DNA from: Hyphomicrobiales bacterium
GTDB lineage: Bacteria; Pseudomonadota; Alphaproteobacteria; Rhizobiales; Phreatobacteraceae
DNA length: 64,000 nt
Direction of reading: 5' to 3'
Assembly: GCA_017304475.1 (NCBI GenBank)
Contig: JAFKKV010000029.1
Location: 62,001-126,000 of the forward strand
How positions within the stretch are numbered: the first letter of the stretch is position 1; each line of letters starts with the position of its first letter. Below the pieces are notes generated by a model, which did no database searches, had not been told where the DNA came from, and saw nothing but the letters and a program-made list of their open reading frames with translations. The position numbers and the translations under genes were made by a program. This document shows positions 27,701 to 35,421 of the stretch, piece after piece.

Positions 27701-28692
27701 AAACGCTCAATTTGAGCGGAAATCCCGCGGAGGCTGTCGCGTTCGGCCGGGAGGCGGAGGGGCTCGCCAAATCCCTCGACGACGTTCCGCTGCAGGTGGC
27801 GGCCTCGCTCTTTCTCGGCCTGGCCTGTTTCTCGACGCTGGATTACCGGGCGGCCGAGCATCATTTCCTTCGCGTCCTCGACATGCTCCGCGGCCAGCAG
27901 AGCCTCGAGCGATTCTTCCTTGCGGGCTTTCCCGCGGTCAGCGCGCGCGCCTTTCTGACCCGCATCTACGCCGACCAGGGCAAGTTCGAGCAGGGGATCG
28001 TGACTGGCGAGGAAGCCGTCCGCCTCGCCGAGACGGTCGATCACCCCTACAGCCTGGGCATTGCCAGCTGGTGTCTCGCCGATCTGCTGGTCACCAAGGG
28101 CGAATTGAGCCGTGCCATCGGTCTACTGGAGCGCGGCCTTTCGGTGGCGCGCGCGTGGAACCTGCCTTTCCTGGTCGCGGGCAATTCGGGCAGCCTCGGC
28201 TACGCCTATGCGCTCCAGGGGCGAACAGCCGATGGCCCGCAGCTGCTGGAACAGGCGCTGGGCGTCTTCGACAAGATGGGGCACCGGTTCGCCCAGTCGC
28301 TTTTCATGCCCGCCTTGGCCGAGGTCTATATGCTCGCCGGACGGACCGCCGACGCTCTCGCGCTCGCCAGGCGGGCACTGGCGCTTGCGCGCGAGAGCGG
28401 CCAGCGCACCGGCGAGGCGACCGCCCTGCGCCTTCTCGGCGAGGCCTCTGGCCGGGCAGGGGCCGCGGAGCAGGCAGAAGGCCATTACCGCGAAGGCCTT
28501 GCACTGGCCGGCGAACTCGCGATGCGCCCGCTCGTGGCGCGCTGCCATCACGGCCTCGGAAGGTTGTACCTGCGTTCGAACCAATGGGGTCGGGCCCGCG
28601 ACCACCTGACGTCAGCGAGGACCATGTACCGCGACCTGGGCATGGGGTTCTGGCTGGCGCAGGCCGAGACGGAGATCGGTCAGTTGCGGTAG
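24706..28692 (+). CDS. SARP-type regulator with degenerate cyclase domain, AAA ATPase and TPR tail
   Basis: 1328 residues. Order: OmpR-like winged helix (about 15-95), bacterial transcriptional activation domain (100-250), class III nucleotidyl cyclase-like domain (298-470), AAA/STAND ATPase (about 497 on; Walker A GEPGIGKS at 524-531, Walker B ILIVFEDVHWMD), then a long helical TPR region to the end (EAVRLAE, ALARRALALARESG). In related proteins the cyclase domain has FCDLVGST and LGDG; here they read ACHVIAPA and QGNG, so both metal-binding Asp are lost (His306, Asn350), and the Asn/Arg pair near the end is Asp424/Trp428. It is therefore a sensor or scaffold, not an enzyme. ATGs at 24664 and 24706 are both possible. 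Divergent from the adhesin operon, which is a plausible target. Confidence 0.9.
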   Translation: MRVSEVQNSGQFPRFGLSLLGRFELTAGGDTVLLPSKKLAALLAYLACTAPEPQPREKLANLLWGSHFETQARQNLRQALFRLRRVLGQDALVNSEDDVRLAPGVVDCDAVRFAALLAEGSQGSLAAAADLYRDPLLADLNIAEDAWSDWRAAERSRLEDMAVDALVGFGQQELRSGRPASALKSANRAIAVNVLREDAHRLTIQALAAAGRKAEALRHYQDLVTLLRRELSTEPDAATQALAAELRSARSPGIPPMGEPDHGSNRAFEARTEAGIAPARADEASTPAGGGAAGLERRQLTVLACHVIAPAPLQAGLDPEDLHDRTLAFHRAVTDAAAAFHGFVAQYQGNGALVYFGYPVADEHDAERAIRAGLAIIDAVGALEAPHGITLRASVGIATGLVVVGGRPGQGDGRQPIAIGETPDLAEWLRGGAEPGEVVIAAGTRRLVGRMFDLRALPAIAVKGLPQPVAAWQVQGEAAGMSRFEARRGDASYPLVGRREEIELLSRRWEQARLGAGRVVVISGEPGIGKSRIAESLLAELGRRPHARFRYFCSPHHAHSALHPFIAHIERDADFEAGSSAAARRDRLEALLAPTSASLSRDVALVAELLGLPAEGRSPALAVDPQQKREMVLGALLGRLVTAAEQGPILIVFEDVHWMDPTSLDLLERLIARAARLPVLLIVTARPEFQPMWIGQPHVTMLPLSRLGQDDGAGIIGGVARNKALPEDIVEQILARTDGVPLFIEELTRTLLESGFLREMADSYAVDGPLPPRAIPTTLQASLAARLDPLGEARDVAVIGAAIGREFSHALIAAVSALPPTELDAALARLAASGLIARRGTPPDAHYAFRHALIQDAAYGSMLKSRRRQLHQGIAEALVEHFPALAENQPEIVAHHFAEAGLTGEAFGYWVKAGHLAQARWANREAAGFFERALHALETLPETREALEQAVDLRFDLKTSLFPLGQFQRIVGHLREAEGLARRLDDQSRLCQFYVHMCQTLNLSGNPAEAVAFGREAEGLAKSLDDVPLQVAASLFLGLACFSTLDYRAAEHHFLRVLDMLRGQQSLERFFLAGFPAVSARAFLTRIYADQGKFEQGIVTGEEAVRLAETVDHPYSLGIASWCLADLLVTKGELSRAIGLLERGLSVARAWNLPFLVAGNSGSLGYAYALQGRTADGPQLLEQALGVFDKMGHRFAQSLFMPALAEVYMLAGRTADALALARRALALARESGQRTGEATALRLLGEASGRAGAAEQAEGHYREGLALAGELAMRPLVARCHHGLGRLYLRSNQWGRARDHLTSARTMYRDLGMGFWLAQAETEIGQLR

Positions 28693-28715
28693 GAGCGCGA
28701 TCCGCGCTCTTCCCG
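28693..28715 (+). terminator. Hairpin after the SARP gene
   Basis: Directly after the TAG stop lies a perfect 7-base stem (GAGCGCG/CGCGCTC, loop ATC) followed by TTCCC. The T-run is poor, so termination may be weak or Rho-assisted, but position and stability support a transcript end. Confidence 0.5.
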
Positions 28716-28763
28716 TATCAATGGTTTCGCGCGTCGTTGGGAGCGGCCGGTGCGGCCTGCTGA

Positions 28764-29672
28764 CTAAGATCGACGACGGGCGCCTTGCAAGGGCAGGGCG
28801 TCCCGCTCGGCCTTCAGGAAAGAGACCATGCGCTCCGTGAGATTGCCCGGTGGTCCCGCTGATCTGATCAGCACCGTCTCGATGGGCACGCGCGGCTCGA
28901 AAGGCCGCAGCACGATCGGCAGCCCGGTGAGTTCTCGTGCGGGGATCGGGTCGACGATCGCAATTCCCAGGCCTTCGGCGACAAGGCCGCATCGCGCCGC
29001 CGTGTATTGGGCCGTCAGGGCGAAACGCGGGGCGATGCCGGCCTGCGCGAAGGCCTCCTCGACCGATTGTTGAAAGTCGCCGGGAAAGCCCGCGATCAGG
29101 GGCTCGCCCGCCAAGTCCTGAACCGCGATGATCCGCTTGGCCGCCAGTGCGTGCTGCCGTGGCAGGGCACACACCGCGTCGACCGCGAGGAAGGGTTCTG
29201 AGATCGCCCCTGCATAGCCCGCCCGCGGCCGCACCAGACCGATGTCGCACTGGCCGGATGATACCCAGGACCAGATCGTGTCGGGGCTCGGCACATGGAC
29301 CGCGATCCGGGTGCCCGGACTTTCGACCGTCAACCGTCTGATCGCACGCGGCACCAGGCGGGACACCATCGAAGGTTGACAGGCGATGCGCAGCGATCCG
29401 ATCCCGAGCTCGCGGATCTGGCGGCCGGCGCGACGAAGGTGATCGAGCCCGGCATAAGTCGCTTCGACCTCGCGCGCGAAGGCTTCCCCCTCCTGGGTGG
29501 GCGATGCCCTGCCGTGACCGCGCACGAACAGCAGGAAGCCGAGATCGGTCTCGAGCTGGGCAATCGCGCGGCTGACATAGGGCTGGCCGATGCGCAGCGC
29601 CTCGGCCGCCTTGGTGATCCCGCCATGACGCCGGACGGCGCGAAACAGGTCGATATGAGCCGGGTTCATCAT
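28764..29672 (-). CDS. LysR-family transcriptional regulator
   Basis: 302 residues with an N-terminal HTH (GGITKAAEALRIGQPYVSRA, LETDLGFLLFVRGHGR, TQEGEAFA) and a LysR_substrate domain. IDLFRAVRRHGGIT and the RG-GR wing resemble the group that includes octopine/nopaline-type regulators (OccR/NocR), judged by eye only. It is divergent from a YdcZ-type transporter gene (29793), 120 bases away, which with the D-amino-acid transaminase beyond it is the likely target. It converges with the SARP gene. Confidence 0.9.
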   Translation of the reverse strand: MMNPAHIDLFRAVRRHGGITKAAEALRIGQPYVSRAIAQLETDLGFLLFVRGHGRASPTQEGEAFAREVEATYAGLDHLRRAGRQIRELGIGSLRIACQPSMVSRLVPRAIRRLTVESPGTRIAVHVPSPDTIWSWVSSGQCDIGLVRPRAGYAGAISEPFLAVDAVCALPRQHALAAKRIIAVQDLAGEPLIAGFPGDFQQSVEEAFAQAGIAPRFALTAQYTAARCGLVAEGLGIAIVDPIPARELTGLPIVLRPFEPRVPIETVLIRSAGPPGNLTERMVSFLKAERDALPLQGARRRS

Positions 29673-29792
29673 GCCTTATTCGCATGGAAAACGATATTGT
29701 GGGCATTTGACGGCATGCGCTTGCGATGTGTCAATGCCGGCACGCCGGGGCGCCAGGACCCGCGGCCGACCGCTTCGTGCACCCAGGGACCC

Positions 29793-30239
29793 ATGCTCTA
29801 CGCGCTATTTCCCGCGACCCTCGCCATCATCGCCGGCGGCAGCATTGTCGTTCAGCAGGTGCTGAACGCGAACCTGCGGGTCGCTCTGAACTCGGCCGTC
29901 TGGTCCGGCTTCATCAGCTATCTCGTCGGTGTCATCTGCATGGGCCTGCTCGCTTTGGTTCTGCGCGATCCGCTTCCTTCCATCGGCGCGGCGGCGCGCA
30001 TCCCGTGGTGGGCGTGGAGCGGAGGCCTGTTCGGTGCGATCTTCATCGGCTTGGCGATCCTCCTCCTGCCGCAAGTGGGAGCCGCCACCTTCATCGCGCT
30101 CCTCGTCACCGGCCAGATGCTCGCCTCGGTGGCGATCGACCATTTCGGCTGGATCGGCTTCGCTCAGCGCCCGCTTGATCTGCCGCGCCTCCTCGGTGTC
30201 GCGCTGCTGATCGTGGCGGTCGTCCTGATCCGTCGCTGA
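29793..30239 (+). CDS. DMT-family transporter, YdcZ/DUF606 type
   Basis: 148 residues with five hydrophobic helices filling the whole protein, the usual size of YdcZ/DUF606 half-length members of the drug/metabolite transporter superfamily. Typical pieces are GGSIVVQQVLNANLR near the N-terminus, WWAWSGGLFGAIF and GQMLASVAIDHFGWIG. Such short forms work as dimers; the exported substrate is unknown. The ATG at 29793 starts just before TM1; the frame runs further upstream with no family features. It precedes the D-amino-acid transaminase by 63 bases on the same strand, so an amino-acid related role is plausible. Confidence 0.85.
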   Translation: MLYALFPATLAIIAGGSIVVQQVLNANLRVALNSAVWSGFISYLVGVICMGLLALVLRDPLPSIGAAARIPWWAWSGGLFGAIFIGLAILLLPQVGAATFIALLVTGQMLASVAIDHFGWIGFAQRPLDLPRLLGVALLIVAVVLIRR

Positions 30240-30302
30240 GGCGCCGATGGAACGCGATGGTCTTCGTCACATCCCGCAGGGACGCATTTTGAGGAATATT
30301 TG

Positions 30303-31163
30303 ATGTCCGAGCCCCGTATCGTCTGCCTGAATGGCGCGTTCGTGCCCTATGCCGATGCGAGCGTGTCGGTGATGGATCGGGGCTTTCTGTTCGCGGACGG
30401 CATCTATGAGGTCCTGGCGGTGCTGTCGGGCAGGCTCGTGGATGCCGACGCGCACCTCGCCCGGCTCGACCGGTCCCTCGGCATGATCGGCATCCGAAAC
30501 CCGCATTCCCCGGTCGAATGGAAGGCGCTGCAGACCCAACTGGTGGCGCATAACGGTCTCGCGGAAGGTCTGCTCTACCTGCAGGTGACCCGCGGCGTGT
30601 TCGAGCGCGACTTTGCCCATCCCCCGGCGGACACGCCGCCCACCATGATGATGTTCACGCAGGTCAGAACCATCAAGGCCAATCCTTTGGCCGAAACCGG
30701 CGCGGCGGTGGTGACGGTGCCGGACCTTCGCTGGAAGCGGCGGGATATCAAGTCGGTTGCCCTCCTGGCCCAGGTCATCGCCAAGCAGCAGGCGGTCGCC
30801 GCCGGCGCCTCCGAGGCCTGGATGTGCGAGGACGGCGCGGTGACCGAGGGCGCGTCTTCGACCGCCTTCATCGTTGTGGGCGACCGCATCGTGACGCGTC
30901 CGTTGTCGACCGCGCTGCTCCCCAGCATCACCCGGCTGGCCGTCCTGAAGCTGGCGAGCGAGCAAGGGCTGACTGTCGATCAGCGATTGTTCACGGTCGA
31001 AGAAGCCAAGAATGCGAACGAGGCCTTTTATACGAGTGCCTCCGCCTTGGTGATGCCCATCGTTCGGATCGATGACACGACGATCGGCGACGGCAGGCCC
31101 GGCCGCCTGAGCCGGCGGCTGAGGGAGCTCTACCTCTCGATGGCGCATGAAACGCTGACCTAG
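30303..31163 (+). CDS. D-amino-acid transaminase, fold-type IV PLP enzyme
   Basis: 286 residues, class IV aminotransferase. The PLP Lys is Lys150 in RRDIKSVALLAQVIAKQQA, and the Glu-containing loop EGASSTAFIV and CEDGAVTEGASS are standard. The N-terminal FVPYADASVSVMDRGFLFADGIYE and the RDIKS context match D-alanine transaminases rather than branched-chain (BCAT) enzymes. It would interconvert D-alanine and D-glutamate with 2-oxo acids in the cytosol. The ATG at 30303 has GAGGAA upstream; a TTG immediately before it is also in frame. Its stop overlaps the convergent LysR stop (CTAG), leaving no room for a terminator. Confidence 0.92.
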   Translation: MSEPRIVCLNGAFVPYADASVSVMDRGFLFADGIYEVLAVLSGRLVDADAHLARLDRSLGMIGIRNPHSPVEWKALQTQLVAHNGLAEGLLYLQVTRGVFERDFAHPPADTPPTMMMFTQVRTIKANPLAETGAAVVTVPDLRWKRRDIKSVALLAQVIAKQQAVAAGASEAWMCEDGAVTEGASSTAFIVVGDRIVTRPLSTALLPSITRLAVLKLASEQGLTVDQRLFTVEEAKNANEAFYTSASALVMPIVRIDDTTIGDGRPGRLSRRLRELYLSMAHETLT

Positions 31164-32107
31164 CCGGCGGTCGAGAGAGCCGCGCTCCCTGGCAGGCTGT
31201 CGCAACGAGCGGCGAAAAGCCGCTCGCCGAGAAAGTCGACGAGGACCCGGACCTTCGGCGACAGATGCCGGCTGGACGGCCAGATCAGGCTGAACTGGGC
31301 GGGTCCGTCGATCTGGTCTTGGAGCACCGTGCGTAAGGCGCCGCTCGCCAACGGCTCGCGCGCCAGGAAATCCGGCAGGCAGCCGATGCCGATGCCGCGG
31401 ACGGTGGCGCCGCGCAGGGCCTCCATATTGTTGCAGGTGATGACCGAGCGCACGCGCAGCTCCGGTGTGCCGGGCGGCAATGTCAGCGGCCAATCCTGCA
31501 CCTTGCCGGAATTGGGGAACCGAAAGCGGATGCCGAGATGGCGGTCGAGATCGCCAGGGCATTTCGGCACGCCGTGGCGTTCGAGATAGGCGGGCGCCGC
31601 GCAGAGCAGAAGCTGAAACGGGCGCAGGGCGCGCACCATCAAGCGAGAATCCGGCAGGTCGCCGCTGCGGATCGCCACGTCCACGCCTTCATCGACCAGG
31701 TCGACGATGCGGTCGTTGAAGTCGAGATCGAGCTCGATCTCCGGATAGCGGGCCAGGAATTCAGGCAGAACCGGCAGCAGCAGGTGGTAGCTGACGATGG
31801 GCGCGCTGATCCTGAGCCGTCCGCGTGGCGCCTCCATGGTCCGGGCGAGGGCGGCCTGGGCATCGTCGAGATCGTCGAGGATACGCCGGCAGCGCTCGTG
31901 GAAAAGGCGTCCCTCCTCGGTCAGCCGGATGCTGCGGGTCGAGCGCTGGAACAAGCGCACACCGAGCTGCTGTTCCAGCTTGGTGACGGCCTTGCCTATT
32001 GCCGAGGCGGACAGGCCGAGCACGCGTCCGGCCGCAACGAAACTGCCGAGATCGGCGGTTCGCACGAAGGCCGTCAAGCCGCCCAGTCGATCCATCGTCA
32101 CTGTCAT
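31160..32107 (-). CDS. LysR-family transcriptional regulator
   Basis: 315 residues. N-terminal HTH (FVAAGRVLGLSASAIGKAVT, LEQQLGVRLFQRSTRSIRLT) and a CrgA-like substrate domain. The gene is divergent from a 14-TM MFS exporter with 130 bases between starts, the usual arrangement for a LysR controlling an efflux pump. An ATG four codons downstream (32095) is an alternative start. The stop codon overlaps that of the D-amino-acid transaminase on the other strand. Confidence 0.92.
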   Translation of the reverse strand: MTVTMDRLGGLTAFVRTADLGSFVAAGRVLGLSASAIGKAVTKLEQQLGVRLFQRSTRSIRLTEEGRLFHERCRRILDDLDDAQAALARTMEAPRGRLRISAPIVSYHLLLPVLPEFLARYPEIELDLDFNDRIVDLVDEGVDVAIRSGDLPDSRLMVRALRPFQLLLCAAPAYLERHGVPKCPGDLDRHLGIRFRFPNSGKVQDWPLTLPPGTPELRVRSVITCNNMEALRGATVRGIGIGCLPDFLAREPLASGALRTVLQDQIDGPAQFSLIWPSSRHLSPKVRVLVDFLGERLFAARCDSLPGSAALSTAG

Positions 32108-32237
32108 TCGATCATTCTATTCCAGTATATTCGGAATGGGAGTCTGTTTTTCGACGATTGCCGCAAATCTATCCTGCTTTGGCGATGCGACGGCCCTTCG
32201 GCCCTTGGTTGCGCATTCCTCGAGCACAGCGATTCCC

Positions 32238-33803
32238 ATGACCGACAGCACGATCGTCCCGAGCCCGTCCGAAAACAGGCCGGTCCTTCTCGCCGTGTGC
32301 CTCGCTGCCGCGGCAATGCCACTGACCTTCACTGGCCCGGCCGTTGCCTTGCCGGTGATCGGCCGGGCGCTCGGCGGCAGCCCGATCGCCCTCAACTGGG
32401 TGACCAACGCCTTCATGCTGACCTTCGGCAGCAGCCTGATGGCGGCGGGAACGCTGGCCGACACCTATGGCCGCAAGCGCGTCTTCCTGATCGGGGTCGC
32501 GGCCTTTGCCGTCTTTTCGCTGGGCCTCGCCTTCGCGCCCGACATCCTGTGGTTCGATCTCATGCGCGCGGCACAGGGCGTCGCCGCCGCCGCCGCCTTT
32601 TCCGGCGGAATGGCGTCGCTCGCCCAGGAGTTCGACGGACCGTCGCGCATCCGAGCCTTCAGCATTGTCGGGACCAGCTTCGGTGTCGGCCTCGCCTTCG
32701 GGCCGATCGCATCCGGCCTGATCATCGATATCGCCGGCTGGCGTGGCATCTTCATCCTCGTCGTCGGTTTCGCCGCGCTCGCTTTCCGGCTCGGTGCACG
32801 CCACATGCGCGAATCCCGCGATCCCGATGCAGCCGGCCTCGACTGGCCCGGCGCCATCAGCTTCACCCTTGCACTGACGCTCTTCACCTATGGCGTGCTG
32901 CAGGCGCCCGAGAGCGGCTGGGGCCATCCGCTGGTCATCGGCCTTCTCGCCACCTCGGTTGCGCTCTTCGCCGCATTCGCCGTCGTCGAAAGCCGCGTCG
33001 CCCGGCCCATGCTGGACCTCTCGCTGTTCCGCTATCCGCGTTTCGTCGGCGTGCAGTTGCTGGCGGCGGCGCCCGCCTACGCCTTCGTGGTGCTGCTCAT
33101 CCTGCTGCCCGTGCGCTTCATCGGCATCGACGGCATGAGCGAAGTGGCCGCCGGCCGCCTGATGATCGCCTTGTCGGCGCCGCTTCTCGTCCTGCCGATC
33201 GCCGCAGGGCTGCTGACACGCTGGTTCACGCCCGCCATCATCTGCGGCACCGGCCTGGTCATCTCGGCCGGTGGCCTGTTCTGGCTGAGCCATATGCCGA
33301 TCGGCACGGCCACCGGGGTGATCGCGCTGCCGATGCTGGTGATCGGCATCGGCATCAGCCTGCCCTGGGGACTGATGGACGGGCTTGCCGTCAGCGTCGT
33401 CCCCAGGGAACGCGCGGGCATGGCGACGGGCATCTTCAGCACGACCCGCGTCGCCGGCGAAGGCGTGGCGCTCGCCATCGTCAGCGCCGTGCTCTCGGCC
33501 CTGACCGCGGCGCATCTTCCCGGCGGCGGCGTGGCGGAAAACACGGTCTCGGCGGCGCAGCGGCTCGTCACCGGCGACCTCGCGGGGGCCGCTTCGGCCT
33601 TGCCCGCAGCCGGTCGCGCCGCGCTGGTCCAGGGCTATGGCAGCGCCTTCAGTCTGTTGGTCCTGGGGCTCACGGCGGTCACCGTCGTCACCGCCGTGAT
33701 CATCTTCCTGTTTCTTGGACGGGGGACGGCCGCTGATGATGCCGAGGCGGTGGAAGCAACGCCCGGCGCAGGGGAGGGCATCCTTTGCCGGTCGAAGGCA
33801 TGA
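32238..33803 (+). CDS. MFS exporter, DHA2 family
   Basis: 521 residues, about fourteen transmembrane helices, the layout of drug:H+ antiporter family 2 (QacA/EmrB type). Motif A (GTLADTYGRKR) follows TM2, and motif C-like FGVGLAFGPIASG in TM5 is followed by GWRGIF. The ATG at 32238 starts a short polar N-terminus before TM1; a long upstream open frame is only a shadow of the LysR gene. Divergent from that LysR, which probably regulates it. No MFP (EmrA-like) partner is adjacent, so it likely exports across the inner membrane alone. Substrate unknown. Confidence 0.92.
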   Translation: MTDSTIVPSPSENRPVLLAVCLAAAAMPLTFTGPAVALPVIGRALGGSPIALNWVTNAFMLTFGSSLMAAGTLADTYGRKRVFLIGVAAFAVFSLGLAFAPDILWFDLMRAAQGVAAAAAFSGGMASLAQEFDGPSRIRAFSIVGTSFGVGLAFGPIASGLIIDIAGWRGIFILVVGFAALAFRLGARHMRESRDPDAAGLDWPGAISFTLALTLFTYGVLQAPESGWGHPLVIGLLATSVALFAAFAVVESRVARPMLDLSLFRYPRFVGVQLLAAAPAYAFVVLLILLPVRFIGIDGMSEVAAGRLMIALSAPLLVLPIAAGLLTRWFTPAIICGTGLVISAGGLFWLSHMPIGTATGVIALPMLVIGIGISLPWGLMDGLAVSVVPRERAGMATGIFSTTRVAGEGVALAIVSAVLSALTAAHLPGGGVAENTVSAAQRLVTGDLAGAASALPAAGRAALVQGYGSAFSLLVLGLTAVTVVTAVIIFLFLGRGTAADDAEAVEATPGAGEGILCRSKA

Positions 33804-34207
33804 CGAGGGCGTAGCGAGGACGAGACCGGGCGACGGAACTGCGGGCTGCGATGCGGCCGGTTGCCGGCGGGAGGCATTCCGGCCTTGCCGCACGGCGCCG
33901 CTTTGGCGAAGGCGACAAACACAGGTCATGACTCTTGGCTGACAAGAGTCATGACCCGATTGCCTCGGAGAATGGCGGTCTCGCCACTCTCAAAGCCGCG
34001 CAGGGCGATGGGGGGTGCCGATCCGCGCCTGCCGTCTTGCCGGAGAGCCGGTTCGCGGCCGTGAAGACGTCGATCGGCCCGGCGACGCCGGACGCCGTCG
34101 TAAACCCGGATGCGCACAGTCGCCATGACTGTCCGAAACCCCTCGGAGGAAGGGGATTTCGTCACGCCCGGGCAATGCCCGTGAAGACGGAACAGGAGTG
34201 CGCACGA
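33804..34207. other. Intergenic region between convergent MFS and hydrolase genes
   Basis: 404 bases with no recognisable gene. It holds a perfect 13-base inverted repeat (listed separately). The remainder is ordinary GC-rich sequence. Confidence 0.5.
33924..33956. repeat. Perfect 13-base inverted repeat
   Basis: GGTCATGACTCTT (33924-33936), a 7-base spacer, then its exact complement AAGAGTCATGACC (33944-33956). The arms themselves contain AGTCATGACT-like symmetry. It lies 120 bases after the MFS stop. There is no T-run on either side, so it is either a non-canonical terminator shared by the convergent genes or a protein-binding site. Confidence 0.8.
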
Positions 34208-35092
34208 TCACCGGCCCATCAAATGATCCGGCTTGGCCAGGTTCTCGCCGGGTGAAGCAAAGAAACGCCCCAGCGCGTTGGCGACCAGCCTTGGCTTGCC
34301 GACATTGTCGGCTGCCATGTGACCGATGGCCTTGAGCTCCATCCGCTCCGCCTGTGGCAGCGCGCGCTGCAACGCATCGAGCGCCACGCCCAGATATGGA
34401 TTGGAATTGTCGCCGCCCATCAGCAGCACCGGCAGGCGGATCGCGCCGAAGCGCTGCGCCTGACCCGCGGTGGCGGCGACGAGCCGTATGTCGTAATGGA
34501 CGGTCGGCACCAGCGCGCGGATGAGCGCCGCCTCCTCCCCGGCGCCGCGCAGGGCCATCCGCATCATCAGCGTGAGCAGCGGCCGGGGCAGGTTGGTGAA
34601 CCAGTCGCGCCGGTCGCCGGTCCCCTTCATCGCCGAGACCATGGCGGCGGCGATGTCGCCGGCCGCAAGATCGGCCTCGTAGCGCGGCGCGAAATCGAGC
34701 GGCGATGGCGAACCCACCGGCACTGGCGGCTCATAGAGCGCAATTCTGTCGAAAGCCTGCGGATGGCGCAGCGCCGTCCACAGCGTGGCGATGGCGCCCG
34801 AGCTCAGCGCGAATATGTCGCGCGCGCCTGTTTGTGCCAGCACTGCCGAGAGATCGTCGACCTCGCTATCGATGCCGTAGTCTGCTCCTGGCGGGCCGCT
34901 GAGGCCACGCCCGCGCCGGTCCGGCAGGTAAAGCGTGAAATTGCCGGCCAAAAACGTGGCGAGCCGCGTGAAATTGAGACTGCTCTGCATGGCGCCCGGT
35001 AGCAGAACGAGGCCGGGACCGCCTCCGATCTGCCGATAGCCAATCACGGTGCCGTCACGCGAGGTGGCGCGGTCAATCGACCATTGGGTCAT
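34208..35092 (-). CDS. Alpha/beta-hydrolase fold protein
   Basis: 294 residues, single alpha/beta hydrolase domain. The sequence LVLLPGAMQSSLNF carries the oxyanion-hole region (usually HG), LYLPDRRGRGLSGPP follows strand 4, the nucleophile elbow is FALSSGAIATL, and the late His is in IGHMAADN. The elbow is A-x-S-x-G rather than G-x-S-x-G, common in some esterase subgroups. Probably an esterase/lyase of small molecules. Divergent from a TetR regulator across 329 bases with repeated sequence elements between them, so TetR control is likely (inference). Confidence 0.88.
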   Translation of the reverse strand: MTQWSIDRATSRDGTVIGYRQIGGGPGLVLLPGAMQSSLNFTRLATFLAGNFTLYLPDRRGRGLSGPPGADYGIDSEVDDLSAVLAQTGARDIFALSSGAIATLWTALRHPQAFDRIALYEPPVPVGSPSPLDFAPRYEADLAAGDIAAAMVSAMKGTGDRRDWFTNLPRPLLTLMMRMALRGAGEEAALIRALVPTVHYDIRLVAATAGQAQRFGAIRLPVLLMGGDNSNPYLGVALDALQRALPQAERMELKAIGHMAADNVGKPRLVANALGRFFASPGENLAKPDHLMGR

Positions 35093-35421
35093 GGCTGAAC
35101 TCCGAGCGCGCCGCCGATACGGGCGCAGGACGTGGGTGGTGGAGGACGGGCCGTCGAGCAGCCCGACAACGACATGGTACGGCGCACGCGTCGCCGGACC
35201 GGCCCCGACGAGATTTCAGCCGCGACGCCATCGGCTTCCTGCCGTGGCGGCCGGCGGCGGTCCCGAGCAACACCGCCGTGCCAGCGGCGAGAGCTGCCTC
35301 CAGCACTGTGATGATGTCGGCCACGGCTGCCACGCCGCCTTCGATGGCTGGATCTATGATACAGTGTTCGCAGTAAGTTCTATATGATACTGGGTACGTT
35401 GTTCGCAATAGGAGACATGCA
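35093..35421. promoter_or_regulatory. Divergent hydrolase/TetR control region with direct repeats
   Basis: 329 bases. Close to the TetR start are two copies of a composite element: TATGATAC (ending 35362 and 35390) each followed by TGTTCGCA (35365-35372 and 35400-35407). The repeats overlap TATGAT sequences that could serve as -10 boxes, so a repressor bound here would block initiation. The repeats are read directly; binding by the adjacent TetR protein is inference. GGAG at 35411 is the TetR ribosome site. Confidence 0.5.

Noticed and set aside
29295..29792. Long N-terminal extension of the YdcZ-type transporter
   Set aside because: It overlaps the LysR gene on the other strand and has no similarity to the family; the 148-residue form matches the usual size.
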